Origin: Brumimicrobium sp041655765
Lineage (GTDB): Bacteria > Bacteroidota > Bacteroidia > Flavobacteriales_D > Crocinitomicaceae
Length of the DNA stretch: 64,000 bases
Reading direction: 5' to 3'
NCBI GenBank assembly: GCA_041655765.1
Contig: JBBAEU010000001.1
Location: forward strand, 1 to 64,000
Positions within the stretch are counted from its first letter, which is position 1; the number at the start of each line of letters is the position of its first letter. Under the pieces are notes generated by a model. It saw nothing but the letters and a program-made list of their open reading frames with translations. It was not told the DNA's origin and ran no database searches. This document shows, one piece after another, positions 26,406-35,110 of this stretch. The translations under genes were made by a program, and so were the position numbers.

Positions 26406-26867
26406 ATGTCTGATTCTAGTCTGCTTTTTGATCTACCCATCAGTATTCGCCAATTTTTACCGCATAGAGAACCTATGCTTATGGTTGATGATGTTTTGGA
26501 GCTAGACAATGAACATATCACTACGAATTTCAAAATATCAAGTGATAATATTTTTGTAGAAAATGGACTATTCAGAGAAGTTGGAATCATTGAGAATGCT
26601 GCACAAACCTGCTCAGGGATTGTTGGTTGGCCTCATTTTGAAGAAAATAAATCAAAAGAAGATTATTCGATTATCGGTTATATCTCTCGTGTAAAATCTG
26701 TTGACATATTTACTTTGCCTCCTGTTGATGCGGTTTTAATAACAAAGGGAAAATTATTATCAATGCACGAAATTGGTGGTATTTATAATTGTGATATGTC
26801 GTGTAATACGGAATTAGACGGAAAAATAATCGCAATTAGTAAGTTTGGATTGATAATTAGACCATAA
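26406..26867 (+). CDS. Second hotdog-fold dehydratase-like protein
   Basis: 153 residues, a paralogue of the preceding gene: FLPHREPMLMVDDVLEL, then GIIENAAQTCSGIVGW and a beta-rich end. PHREPMLMVD is the signature region of ApeP/FabZ-like proteins. Two tandem hotdog proteins may act as a pair, as pseudo-heterodimers are known in aryl polyene dehydratases; this is an inference. A 110-base gap with a -7-like element follows. Confidence 0.8.
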   Translation: MSDSSLLFDLPISIRQFLPHREPMLMVDDVLELDNEHITTNFKISSDNIFVENGLFREVGIIENAAQTCSGIVGWPHFEENKSKEDYSIIGYISRVKSVDIFTLPPVDAVLITKGKLLSMHEIGGIYNCDMSCNTELDGKIIAISKFGLIIRP

Positions 26868-26947
26868 CACATCCTAAATTCAATTTGTTAGCCTGCATTA
26901 ATTCACGGCATTTTCCTCATTTATTTATCTTTTTAGAGAAAATCCCC

Positions 26948-26955
26948 TATATTTG
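26948..26955 (+). promoter_or_regulatory. -7-like element inside the pigment cluster
   Basis: TATATTTG fits the -7 consensus and is 22 bases before the ATG of the next gene, in the only long gap (110 bases) of the plus-strand run. No clear -33 element is seen, so an internal promoter is only suggested. Confidence 0.35.
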
Positions 26956-26977
26956 TGCTTCTAAAAATTCAGGAAAA

Positions 26978-27379
26978 ATGAAAAAGGAAGAAATTCCTCA
27001 AGATCGAAGCAAATTAGAGGATAAAAACATTCGAGAAGTCTGCTATGCGGTTGATAAAGATGGTAAATACACAACAGGTTTGAGTACCGGTTGGGAGGCA
27101 AAATCTATTGCCCTCGATTTATCCATGGAACATTTGAATGAACAGATTGAAGAAGCAAGACAAGCGGTATTAAACGGCAGTAAAAGTCCAATTTACTATT
27201 TTATGTGGAAGGAAAAGATGGATGTTGGAGTTTTGGCAGGATATATGCATAAATACCGTTGGAAAATTAAACGACATTTTAAACCAAAAGTTTTCAATAA
27301 ATTAAATACCAATACGAAAGCAAAATATGCAGAAATATTTGGTATTGAACTGAAACAGCTAGAAAATTTTAATGAATAA
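26978..27379 (+). CDS. Cluster-encoded small protein with HTH-like C-terminus
   Basis: 133 residues from the ATG at 26978 (MKKEEIPQDRSKLEDKNI). The open frame extends 31 codons upstream, but that part lies in the promoter region. The N-terminal half has REVCYAVDKDGKYTTGLSTGWE. The C-terminal ~55 residues (GVLAGYMHKYRWKIKRHF, then FNKL..KYAEIFGI) look like a degenerate XRE-type helix-turn-helix. I remember similar small proteins in other flexirubin clusters without an assigned role. It overlaps the BtrH-like gene by 8 bases, so it belongs to the pathway unit. Confidence 0.7.
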   Translation: MKKEEIPQDRSKLEDKNIREVCYAVDKDGKYTTGLSTGWEAKSIALDLSMEHLNEQIEEARQAVLNGSKSPIYYFMWKEKMDVGVLAGYMHKYRWKIKRHFKPKVFNKLNTNTKAKYAEIFGIELKQLENFNE

Positions 27380-28373
27380 ATTAGATTTTGAACATAGACA
27401 ATCAGCACACTGTGAAAATGGTGTGGCTGCCAATATTTTCCAATATAATGGAATAAATATTGATGAACCTTTGGTTTTCGGTATTGGTGCTGGGCTATTT
27501 TTTATTTATATTCCTTTTTTAAAAGTAAATCAAGGTCCTGCAGTGAGTTATCGTCCAATGCCTGGATGGATTTTTTCCCGCGCTTCGCGAAGATTAGGTA
27601 TTGACATAAAAAGAGAACATTTTAGAAGTATCGACAAGTCTTTTGAAGCTTTGGATAGAAATTTAGATAAAGGAATTGCATCAGGCTTGCAAGTCGGCGT
27701 ATATCATTTACCATATTTACCAGATGAATACCGTTTCCACTTTAATGCACATAACCTTGTTGTTTATGGTAAAAAAGGAAATGAATATTTAATCAGCGAC
27801 CCTGTTATGGAACATACAACTTCGTTGACAAAAGATGAGTTGGCAAGAGCACGTTTTACAAAAGGTGTGTTCTCACCTCGTGGTCACATGTATTATCCGA
27901 CCACAGTTCCACATTCTTTCGATTTTGAAAAGGCAATCTCAGCAGGTATAAAACGTACTACACACGATATGTTGGCTCCTGTACCTTATATCGGTGCAAA
28001 TGGTATCAAATATGTGAGCAAAAAAATTCTCTATTGGAAAGAAAACCATGGAATTAAGAAAACAAATCATTATTTAGCACAAATTATCCGAATGCAAGAA
28101 GAAATTGGAACGGGTGGAGGTGGATTTCGCTTTATCTATGGTGCTTTCTTGCAAAGAGCTTCTGAAATACTGAATCGACCTGAACTTTTTGAGTTGTCCC
28201 ATAACATGACAAAAATAGGGGACGACTGGAGAGCTTGGGCGTTGTTAGCATCTAGGGTATGCAGAAACAGAGATAAAGAATCGGATGGATATGAAAGATT
28301 GTCAAAAATGATGATCCAAATATCTAAACAAGAAAAGCAATTCTTTTTAGACCTTAAAAAAACAATGAAATAA
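27372..28373 (+). CDS. BtrH-like (BtrH_N/DUF4872) cysteine acyltransferase
   Basis: 333 residues. The N-terminal papain-like BtrH_N domain shows a plausible Cys14-His127-Asp143 triad (RQSAHCENG, FNAHNLVVYG, ISDPVMEH); the C-terminal part fits DUF4872. In butirosin synthesis BtrH moves an acyl group from an ACP to the aminoglycoside. By analogy this protein may move the ACP-bound aryl polyene to the dialkylresorcinol hydroxyl. It overlaps the preceding gene by 8 bases and is 2 bases from the ABC ATPase. Confidence 0.8.
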   Translation: MNKLDFEHRQSAHCENGVAANIFQYNGINIDEPLVFGIGAGLFFIYIPFLKVNQGPAVSYRPMPGWIFSRASRRLGIDIKREHFRSIDKSFEALDRNLDKGIASGLQVGVYHLPYLPDEYRFHFNAHNLVVYGKKGNEYLISDPVMEHTTSLTKDELARARFTKGVFSPRGHMYYPTTVPHSFDFEKAISAGIKRTTHDMLAPVPYIGANGIKYVSKKILYWKENHGIKKTNHYLAQIIRMQEEIGTGGGGFRFIYGAFLQRASEILNRPELFELSHNMTKIGDDWRAWALLASRVCRNRDKESDGYERLSKMMIQISKQEKQFFLDLKKTMK

Positions 28374-28375
28374 TA

Positions 28376-29125
28376 ATGAGTAAAAGCATTGAAATATCAA
28401 ATTTAATTCACCGATATCCAGGAACGGATTTTAATGCTTTGCATAAATTAAACCTTTCTATTGATAAAGGCGAGATTTTTGGACTATTTGGTCCAAACGG
28501 TGCAGGAAAAACTACTTTGATTTCTATCTTGACAGGCTTGCTTAAAATCGATATTGGGACAGTAAAAATTCAAGGAATGGATTTGCGTATCGAAACAGAA
28601 AAAATTAAAACTGTTATCGGTGTTGTTCCACAAGAATACGCTATTTATCCAAAATTAACAGCAAGAGAAAATTTACAATTTTTCGGCAGTATGTACGGCG
28701 TGCCAAGGAAAGACCTAAATCGTAAAATTGATTCGGGAATTGCAAAAATGGGACTGACGAAATTTGCAAACAATAGAATTGAAACATTTTCTGGTGGAAT
28801 GAAAAGAAGAATCAATCTCTTGGCTGGAATTTTACACGAACCAAACCTAATTTTCCTTGATGAGCCAACCGTTGGAGTTGATGTTCACTCTAAAAGATTT
28901 ATCATAGATTTTCTTAAAAAAATGAACGAAAAGGGAACGACAATCGTGTATAGCTCTCACATTCTACACGAAGCCCAAGAGTTTTGTAGCCGTGTAGCAA
29001 TTATTGATAATGGCGAAATTCAAATCGAAGGAAATACACAAGATGTTTTACTGGATAATGGAGAGTTTAGAACACTTGAAGAGATCTTTATAGAAACAAT
29101 AGGAGCAGATAGGGTACATGTTTAA
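28376..29125 (+). CDS. ABC-2 exporter ATP-binding subunit
   Basis: 249 residues with Walker A GPNGAGKTT, Q-loop VVPQEYAIYPKLTARENL, signature FSGGMKRRINL, Walker B LIFLDEPTVGVD and switch His in YSSHI. It is a drug- or lipid-exporter-type ATPase. The permease gene overlaps its end by 8 bases. In the cluster it should power movement of the finished pigment or a precursor towards the outer membrane (inference). Confidence 0.92.
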   Translation: MSKSIEISNLIHRYPGTDFNALHKLNLSIDKGEIFGLFGPNGAGKTTLISILTGLLKIDIGTVKIQGMDLRIETEKIKTVIGVVPQEYAIYPKLTARENLQFFGSMYGVPRKDLNRKIDSGIAKMGLTKFANNRIETFSGGMKRRINLLAGILHEPNLIFLDEPTVGVDVHSKRFIIDFLKKMNEKGTTIVYSSHILHEAQEFCSRVAIIDNGEIQIEGNTQDVLLDNGEFRTLEEIFIETIGADRVHV

Positions 29126-30392
29126 AATTTATCACGCAATACTGAAAGAATTAAGACTACTTCGACGAGATTTACTTGGAGTAGCAATTATTTTTCTGAT
29201 GCCCATTGTATTAATTATTACGATCACATTTATTCAAGATAGTATTGAAAATAATGTTGAAGGAACACTCCCTGTTTTAATCGCAAACGGTGATGACGGT
29301 GATTTGTCAAAAACTATCATAAACAACTTAAAGGATAATAACCAATTAAAGATTATTACCGAATTAGAAAACGAACGACTAACGCAAGAAGTAGGCGTAA
29401 ATCTTTTAAAATTGGGACAACAAAAGATTTTAATTGTAATTCCTGAAGATTTTTCTAACTACATCCAAAATAAAACCGATGCACATATCAATCGACTATT
29501 AAGCGAAGTGATGCCAGACATAGAAGAAGCAGATTTATCAATTTTTGAGCAAGAAACAAAGGAAGTATTTATCTTCTTTGACCCAGCAGTAGGATCAAAT
29601 GTTCGTAATGCGCTAAAAAACGCAATAGATAATATGATTTCTAAATTAGAAACACAGGCTATCTACAAAACTTTTGAAAATGAATTTGAAGCAGATTTTA
29701 GCTATATCACGGAAGAACCGTTGATTCAGTTTCAAGAAAAATCAATCACAACAAATCATGAGAACATTACCCCAAATGCTGTTCAACATAATTTACCGGC
29801 TTGGACGCTTTTTGCAATATTTTTTATTGTTATTCCTTTGTCTATAAACATTGTTAAAGAGAAAAATCAAGGAACTTATATTAGGTTAAAAACATTACCA
29901 TTTTCTTCTTTTGAGTTTATAATTAGTAAAATTCTTGTCTATTTATTTGTTTGTATGGTTCAGTTTTATGTAATGCTCTTGGTCAGTGTTTACCTTTTTC
30001 CTATAATTGGTCTGCCTGCACTTGAAATTGAAGGTAGATTTTTCTTATTAAGTGTTGTGGCGTTGTTTTCTGGGCTTGCAGCCATCGGTTTTGGTGTACT
30101 GATTGGAACAATATCTAAAACACACGAACAAGCTGCGCCATTTGGAGCCACTTCTGTTGTTATCTTGGCTGCGGTTGGTGGACTTTGGTTTCCTGTTTAT
30201 GCAATGCCAGAAACAATGCAAATGATCGCTAGAATATCACCAATGAATTGGGGATTAGAAGGATTTTATGATGTGCTTTTAAGAGAGTCAAATTTGCTCC
30301 AACTATCACCTTATTTATTGTTGCTTTTTGCCTTTTTTCTACTAAATATGACGATTGCCTTGATTTATGAAAAGAAATTCAACCAGATATAA
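29118..30392 (+). CDS. ABC-2 exporter permease subunit
   Basis: 424 residues with one N-terminal membrane helix (about 23-42), a periplasmic domain of ~180 residues, and five C-terminal membrane helices, the classic ABC-2 type layout. The CMVQFYVMLLVSVYLFP and GFGVLIGTISKTHEQAAPFG regions match the family. It is coupled to the ATPase by an 8-base overlap and to the thioesterase by a 26-base overlap. Confidence 0.9.
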   Translation: MFKIYHAILKELRLLRRDLLGVAIIFLMPIVLIITITFIQDSIENNVEGTLPVLIANGDDGDLSKTIINNLKDNNQLKIITELENERLTQEVGVNLLKLGQQKILIVIPEDFSNYIQNKTDAHINRLLSEVMPDIEEADLSIFEQETKEVFIFFDPAVGSNVRNALKNAIDNMISKLETQAIYKTFENEFEADFSYITEEPLIQFQEKSITTNHENITPNAVQHNLPAWTLFAIFFIVIPLSINIVKEKNQGTYIRLKTLPFSSFEFIISKILVYLFVCMVQFYVMLLVSVYLFPIIGLPALEIEGRFFLLSVVALFSGLAAIGFGVLIGTISKTHEQAAPFGATSVVILAAVGGLWFPVYAMPETMQMIARISPMNWGLEGFYDVLLRESNLLQLSPYLLLLFAFFLLNMTIALIYEKKFNQI

Positions 30393-30825
30393 ACGAATTG
30401 AGCATTTAACGACAATCTATGAAGGTCGCGTAAAGTTTAATGAAGTCGATTCTTTAGGAATTGTATGGCACGGGCACTATATTTCTTTTTTTGAGGAAGG
30501 AAGAGAGTATTTTGGTCGTAAACATGGACTTTCATATTTGGATATAAAAGCAAATAATTATACAGCACCAATTGTCAATGTTCATTGTGATTATAAAGCT
30601 TCCTTGAAGTTTGGAGATACTTTTACAGTAAAAACATTTATTTTAGATTGTCCTTCTTCAAAGTTGATTTTGGAATATGAAATTTATAATCCCACAGGTG
30701 AATTAATGTGTGAAGGTAGAACAGTTCAAGTTTTTCTTGATAAAAATGGAAATTTAGCACTATATTCGCCTGATTTTTTTACCAAATGGAAAAATAAAGT
30801 AAACTTTTTCAGTGATTCAAGATAA
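30367..30825 (+). CDS. YbgC/4HBT-like acyl thioesterase
   Basis: 152 residues with the 4-hydroxybenzoyl-CoA thioesterase hotdog motif FNEVDSLGIVWHGHYISFFEEGREYF; the catalytic acid is the Asp before SLGIV. Enzymes of this group hydrolyse acyl-CoA or acyl-ACP. In aryl polyene clusters a related thioesterase is thought to release or edit chains. Its start overlaps the permease end by 26 bases, and its end overlaps the next KS by 14 bases. Confidence 0.88.
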   Translation: MKRNSTRYKRIEHLTTIYEGRVKFNEVDSLGIVWHGHYISFFEEGREYFGRKHGLSYLDIKANNYTAPIVNVHCDYKASLKFGDTFTVKTFILDCPSSKLILEYEIYNPTGELMCEGRTVQVFLDKNGNLALYSPDFFTKWKNKVNFFSDSR

Positions 30826-31981
30826 AAATAATATATCTGTATTTGCTACTACAGGAAACTGTGTGACGCCTTTGGGATTTAATATCCAAGAGAATATAAA
30901 AATGGTTTTACAAGGAAAATCAGGGATTAAAAACTTTTCGGATGAGTATTTGCACAATGAACCATTTGTTGGAGGGATTATTGACAAAGAAAAATTAAAT
31001 AATGCTTTTCAAACTCTAAATTTAAAAGGAGAGTTTACCGATTTGGAGCAAATGATGCTTCTTTCAGTTAAAAGTATCCAACCATTGTATGATGCTATTT
31101 TGGATGATAAATGCGGACTGATTATTTCCAGTACAAAAGGAAACATAACTTCATTAGAAAAAGGCAATATTGAACAATATTATTTGTCAAATTTAGCCGA
31201 TAAAGTTGCTAAGGTTATTGGAGTTAAATCAACGCCAATTGTACTTTCTAATGCGTGCGTTTCAGGAATTATGGCAGTTTCAGTGGCGAAATCGTTGATT
31301 CAATCAAACGTATATAATCATCTAATAATCATTGGAGCCGACTTGTTTTCTAGATTCGTTTTTACTGGATTTCAGTCATTTCAAGCTGTGAGTCCCAATC
31401 CTTGTAAACCCTACGATAAAAACCGTGATGGAATTACTTTAGGAGAAGCTGCTGCATCTATATTGGTGACTAAAAATAAAGCAGTTATTCAGGGTGAAGT
31501 TTACTACGAGATTTTGGGCGATAGCAACATCAATGATGCAAATCACATTTCAGGTCCCTCACGAACAGGCGAAGGACTTTTTCAAAGTATTCAAAAAAGC
31601 ATAGCAGAAGCACAAATTTCAGCCAACCAGATAGATTGTATTTCCGCTCATGGAACAGCAACAGCATATAACGATGAGATGGAAGCACAAGCCTTTAATC
31701 GCTTGGGATTAGAAAACACACCTGTTTATAGTTTAAAAGGATACTTTGGTCATACTTTGGGGGCATCAGGACTTTTAGATACGGTGATTGCGTTAAAATC
31801 TGGAAGTAAAAATTTAATTCCACAATCTTTGGGTTATTCAGAACATGGGGTAACTTTACCGCTGAATGTTACAACAGAAAATATATTCACAGAATGTAAT
31901 ATAATTTTGAAAACAGCATCAGGATTTGGAGGAACTAATACAGCAGTAATCTTTAAAAGGCATATCAACAATGAAAAATAA
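30812..31981 (+). CDS. Beta-ketoacyl-ACP synthase (catalytic, KAS I/II type)
   Basis: 389 residues from a GTG start (VIQDKNNISVFATTGNCVTPLG). The catalytic set is complete: Cys149 (SNACVSG), His280 (SAHGTATAYND) and His314 (YFGHTLGASG). It should elongate the ACP-bound aryl chain with malonyl units. It is shorter than FabF by about 20 residues, mostly in the N-terminal half. Overlaps of 14 and 11 bases with its neighbours show strong coupling. Confidence 0.92.
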   Translation: MIQDKNNISVFATTGNCVTPLGFNIQENIKMVLQGKSGIKNFSDEYLHNEPFVGGIIDKEKLNNAFQTLNLKGEFTDLEQMMLLSVKSIQPLYDAILDDKCGLIISSTKGNITSLEKGNIEQYYLSNLADKVAKVIGVKSTPIVLSNACVSGIMAVSVAKSLIQSNVYNHLIIIGADLFSRFVFTGFQSFQAVSPNPCKPYDKNRDGITLGEAAASILVTKNKAVIQGEVYYEILGDSNINDANHISGPSRTGEGLFQSIQKSIAEAQISANQIDCISAHGTATAYNDEMEAQAFNRLGLENTPVYSLKGYFGHTLGASGLLDTVIALKSGSKNLIPQSLGYSEHGVTLPLNVTTENIFTECNIILKTASGFGGTNTAVIFKRHINNEK

Positions 31982-32570
31982 GATTACACATTACTGCAAT
32001 ATAAAGAATGGGAAGATTTCTCTTAATGGAAAACTTGTTTTTGAGAATCAAGATGAGCCAACATTTTTAAAGTTTATTAAATCTGCCTATAAAACTTTGA
32101 AGATAGATTATCCAAAGTTTTATAAAATGGATCCACTTTGTAAACTGTCGCTCGTTGCTTCTACAATACTTTTGGACTCAATGGAAAGTATTGATTCAGA
32201 AATGGCATTGTTGCTTTGTAATCGCTCGTCTTGCATTGACATTGACAAAGAACATCAATCTTCAATTTCCTATGAAAATGGTGGTTATGCAAGTCCCGCA
32301 ACATTCGTTTATACATTGCCAAATATTGCCCTTGGAGAAATAAGTATCAAATATAAGTTGAAGAGTGAGAATTCTTTTTTTATATTTGAAAATTTCAATC
32401 CAAAGTTTATGATTGATTATTCCGAAAGTTTGATTAATTTAGGAAAATCAAAAAGCGTGCTTTGTGGTTGGTTAGAGGTAAATCAAGATGAGTATAATGC
32501 TTTTGTATTCATTGTAGAACCTAAAGAAGGAGAAGAATTATCAGTTGAAAAATTAAATAAATTGTTATAA
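31971..32570 (+). CDS. Half-length ketosynthase-like protein without catalytic Cys
   Basis: 199 residues that match only the N-terminal half of a ketosynthase: FYKMDPLCKLSLVAS, SEMALLLCNRSS, SPATFVYTLPNIALGEISIKYKL. The stretch where the active-site Cys should follow has none, and the C-terminal half with the two His is missing. Such proteins occur in flexirubin and aryl polyene clusters. A structural partner or scaffolding role for the KS is plausible, but catalysis is not. It overlaps the KS upstream by 11 bases and is 4 bases before the ACP. Confidence 0.65.
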   Translation: MKNKITHYCNIKNGKISLNGKLVFENQDEPTFLKFIKSAYKTLKIDYPKFYKMDPLCKLSLVASTILLDSMESIDSEMALLLCNRSSCIDIDKEHQSSISYENGGYASPATFVYTLPNIALGEISIKYKLKSENSFFIFENFNPKFMIDYSESLINLGKSKSVLCGWLEVNQDEYNAFVFIVEPKEGEELSVEKLNKLL

Positions 32571-32574
32571 AATT

Positions 32575-32832
32575 ATGGAAGAGTTAAAAAAAGAGTTGAA
32601 GGAAAAAATTATCGATGCTTTAAACCTTGACGATATGTCTATCGGGGATATTAAAGATTCAGATTTTCTTTTTGGAGATGGTTTAGGGTTAGACTCTATT
32701 GATGCTTTGGAATTAATTGTGATTCTTGATAAAGATTATGGAATTAAATTAACAGACCCAAAAGAAGGGAAAAAGATTTTTGAATCGATAGAAACAATGG
32801 CTCAATATATTTCTGAGCATAGAACCAAATAA
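32575..32832 (+). CDS. Acyl carrier protein of the pigment pathway
   Basis: 85 residues with the acidic four-helix ACP pattern and the 4'-phosphopantetheine attachment Ser41 in GLGLDSIDALEL. It carries the growing aryl polyene chain. It lies between the half-KS (4 bases) and the FabF-like KS (1 base), so it is dedicated to this pathway rather than to housekeeping fatty acid synthesis. No matching phosphopantetheinyl transferase gene is nearby. Confidence 0.95.
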   Translation: MEELKKELKEKIIDALNLDDMSIGDIKDSDFLFGDGLGLDSIDALELIVILDKDYGIKLTDPKEGKKIFESIETMAQYISEHRTK

Positions 32833-32833
32833 A

Positions 32834-34036
32834 GTGAGTAAGAATATTGCCATAACAGGAATGGGAATTGTTTCTGCTATAGGGATGAATGTCGCAGAAA
32901 CTCTTTCTGCTTTAAAAGGCAATAAGCATGGCATTTCTCGTGTTGAAAACATAGATACTATCTTAAAAGATAAAATTTATGTTGGAGAAATTAAGAAATC
33001 AAACCAAGAACTTCTCGATATTTTAAGGATTAAAGATCCAAGTAATAATTTTTCTAGAACGACAATGCTTGGTGCAATTGCAATACAAGAGGCGGTTGAA
33101 CAAGCGGAGATCGATGTGAAAAATGAATCCTCAATTGGGTTTATCAATTCGACTACAGTTGGGGGAATGGATATCATTGAGAATTATTATTTTGATTTTC
33201 ACGATAGAGAAGATTTACAGCATTATATCACCATTTATGATGCGGGGACAAATACCAATATTCTGAGCGAGTACCTTGGTATTAATGGCTTTGTAACTAC
33301 AATAAGTACAGCTTGTTCGTCGGCAGCAAACGCAATTATGCTCGGAGCAAGAATGATTGAAAACGGTCGCCTTGACAAAGTGATCGTTGGCGGAATGGAT
33401 GCGCTCTGTAAATTCACTATGAATGGATTTAATACTTTGATGATTCTTTCTGATACATTAAATCAACCTTTTGATGATAATCGAAAAGGATTAAATCTTG
33501 GAGAAGGCGCTGCATATTTGGTGCTTGAATCTGAAAAATCTTACAAAGAAAGAGGAAAAAAACCGATTGCTTATTTATCAGGATACGCAAATGCAAATGA
33601 TGCTTTCCATCAAACTGCATCTTCTGAAAATGGGGAAGGAGCTTTTTTAGCAATGAAAAATGCTTTTGAATTGGCAAAAATGAGCCCGTCGCAAGTCGAT
33701 TATGTAAATGTTCACGGTACAGCTACTCCCAATAATGATTTGTCAGAAGGAAGGGCAATGATTGAGTTGTTTGGAGAAGGAAATATCCCAAAATTTAGCT
33801 CTACAAAACCATTTACTGGTCACACCTTAGCTGCTGCAGCTTCTGTTGAGGCGGTTTTCAGTGTTTTGTCACTGAAACATGGGTTAATTTATCCAAACTT
33901 AAATTTCTCTACAAAAATGAAGGAATTTGATTTGGTGCCTCAATTAGAATTAGAATATGCTAATGTTTCTACAATTTTATCTAACTCTTTTGGATTTGGA
34001 GGAAATTGTTCCAGTTTAATCTTTGAAAAAGCATAA
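32834..34036 (+). CDS. Beta-ketoacyl-ACP synthase, FabF-like (elongating)
   Basis: 400 residues from a GTG start, one base after the ACP stop. The catalytic set is Cys161 (STACSSAAN), His294 (NVHGTATPNND) and His330 (FTGHTLAAA). It is probably the main elongating KS and pairs with the degenerate chain-length factor encoded next, as in aryl polyene KS-CLF heterodimers. Other marks are GFGGNCSSL near the end and LNLGEGAAYLVLE. Confidence 0.93.
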   Translation: MSKNIAITGMGIVSAIGMNVAETLSALKGNKHGISRVENIDTILKDKIYVGEIKKSNQELLDILRIKDPSNNFSRTTMLGAIAIQEAVEQAEIDVKNESSIGFINSTTVGGMDIIENYYFDFHDREDLQHYITIYDAGTNTNILSEYLGINGFVTTISTACSSAANAIMLGARMIENGRLDKVIVGGMDALCKFTMNGFNTLMILSDTLNQPFDDNRKGLNLGEGAAYLVLESEKSYKERGKKPIAYLSGYANANDAFHQTASSENGEGAFLAMKNAFELAKMSPSQVDYVNVHGTATPNNDLSEGRAMIELFGEGNIPKFSSTKPFTGHTLAAAASVEAVFSVLSLKHGLIYPNLNFSTKMKEFDLVPQLELEYANVSTILSNSFGFGGNCSSLIFEKA

Positions 34037-34039
34037 ATT

Positions 34040-35110
34040 ATGAAAAATAAATGCTATATCAACGGTTTGGGAATTGTTTCTGCACAAAATACAAAAGAAG
34101 ATTTTCTGAAAGAAATAATTGAATACAAGGATACAACTCAGGTTCCTGCTTTAAAACAAAATTATAAAGAATATATCCCTCCTGCATTAATTCGTAGAAT
34201 GGGGAAAGCTGTAAAAAATGGTGTCGTGGCTTCTTCAAATGCAATGAAAGATGCAGTGGTAAATGAGATAGACGGAATTATCGTAGGTACAGGAATTGGG
34301 AGCGCGAAAGATTCTGAAAAGTTTTTGGAAAGTATGATCCAATACAATGAAGAATACTTGACGCCAACACCTTTTATTCAATCGACACACAACACCATTG
34401 CAGGACAAATCGCTTTGGGAATAGAATCAAAAGCATATAATTTTACTTATGTTCAAGCTGCTAATTCTTTTCAATCTGCTTTGTTAGATGGTTTGATGCA
34501 AATCCAGTCAGAAGATAAAGAGAATATTTTGGTTGGCGGAATGGAGGAAATTGGATCTTTTACTCAAGGACTTTATCGTTTGGTTGGTTTTTATAAAAAA
34601 GTAGAAGAAGGAGAACACAGTATCTTTCAACCAAAATCGAGCGGAGGTGTACAAGGAGAAGGTGGTGCATTTATGATTCTTTCTAATCAAAAACAAGCTT
34701 CAACTTACGCTGAATGTGTAGATGTTGAAATGAAAAATCATATTGAAGAAGGAAAACTTAAAGATTTTACACTTAATTTTTTAAAACGAAATGGTTTGAG
34801 CACACAAGACATTGATGCTGTTATTCTTGGAAACAATGGCGATGTTAAATACGACCATATTTACGAAGAAATGTCAGCTATTCTTGAAAAATCTACGTCT
34901 TTATATTTCAAGCACCTTTTCGGAGACTTTTATTCTTCTTCGTCTATTGCTACGTGGATTGCGTCAAATATTTTGAAAAATCAGGAAATTCCAGAAACAT
35001 TATATCATCCAAATAGCAGCAAAAGAAATCCAAGAACCATCGAAAATATCTTGATTTTTAACCAAACTAGAGGTAGAGACTATAGTTTAATACTTTTAAA
35101 AAATGTCTAA
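34040..35110 (+). CDS. Ketosynthase-like chain-length factor (degenerate active site)
   Basis: 356 residues with the KS fold (INGLGIVSAQ, IVGTGIGSAKD, GEGGAFMIL). The catalytic Cys position aligns with Ala141 (VQAANSFQSAL), the first His region reads GNNGDVKYD, and the second reads LFGDFYSSSS, so all three catalytic residues are missing. This fits a chain-length factor that shapes the KS-CLF tunnel. It is 3 bases after the FabF-like KS and overlaps the deacetylase gene by 8 bases. Confidence 0.85.
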   Translation: MKNKCYINGLGIVSAQNTKEDFLKEIIEYKDTTQVPALKQNYKEYIPPALIRRMGKAVKNGVVASSNAMKDAVVNEIDGIIVGTGIGSAKDSEKFLESMIQYNEEYLTPTPFIQSTHNTIAGQIALGIESKAYNFTYVQAANSFQSALLDGLMQIQSEDKENILVGGMEEIGSFTQGLYRLVGFYKKVEEGEHSIFQPKSSGGVQGEGGAFMILSNQKQASTYAECVDVEMKNHIEEGKLKDFTLNFLKRNGLSTQDIDAVILGNNGDVKYDHIYEEMSAILEKSTSLYFKHLFGDFYSSSSIATWIASNILKNQEIPETLYHPNSSKRNPRTIENILIFNQTRGRDYSLILLKNV

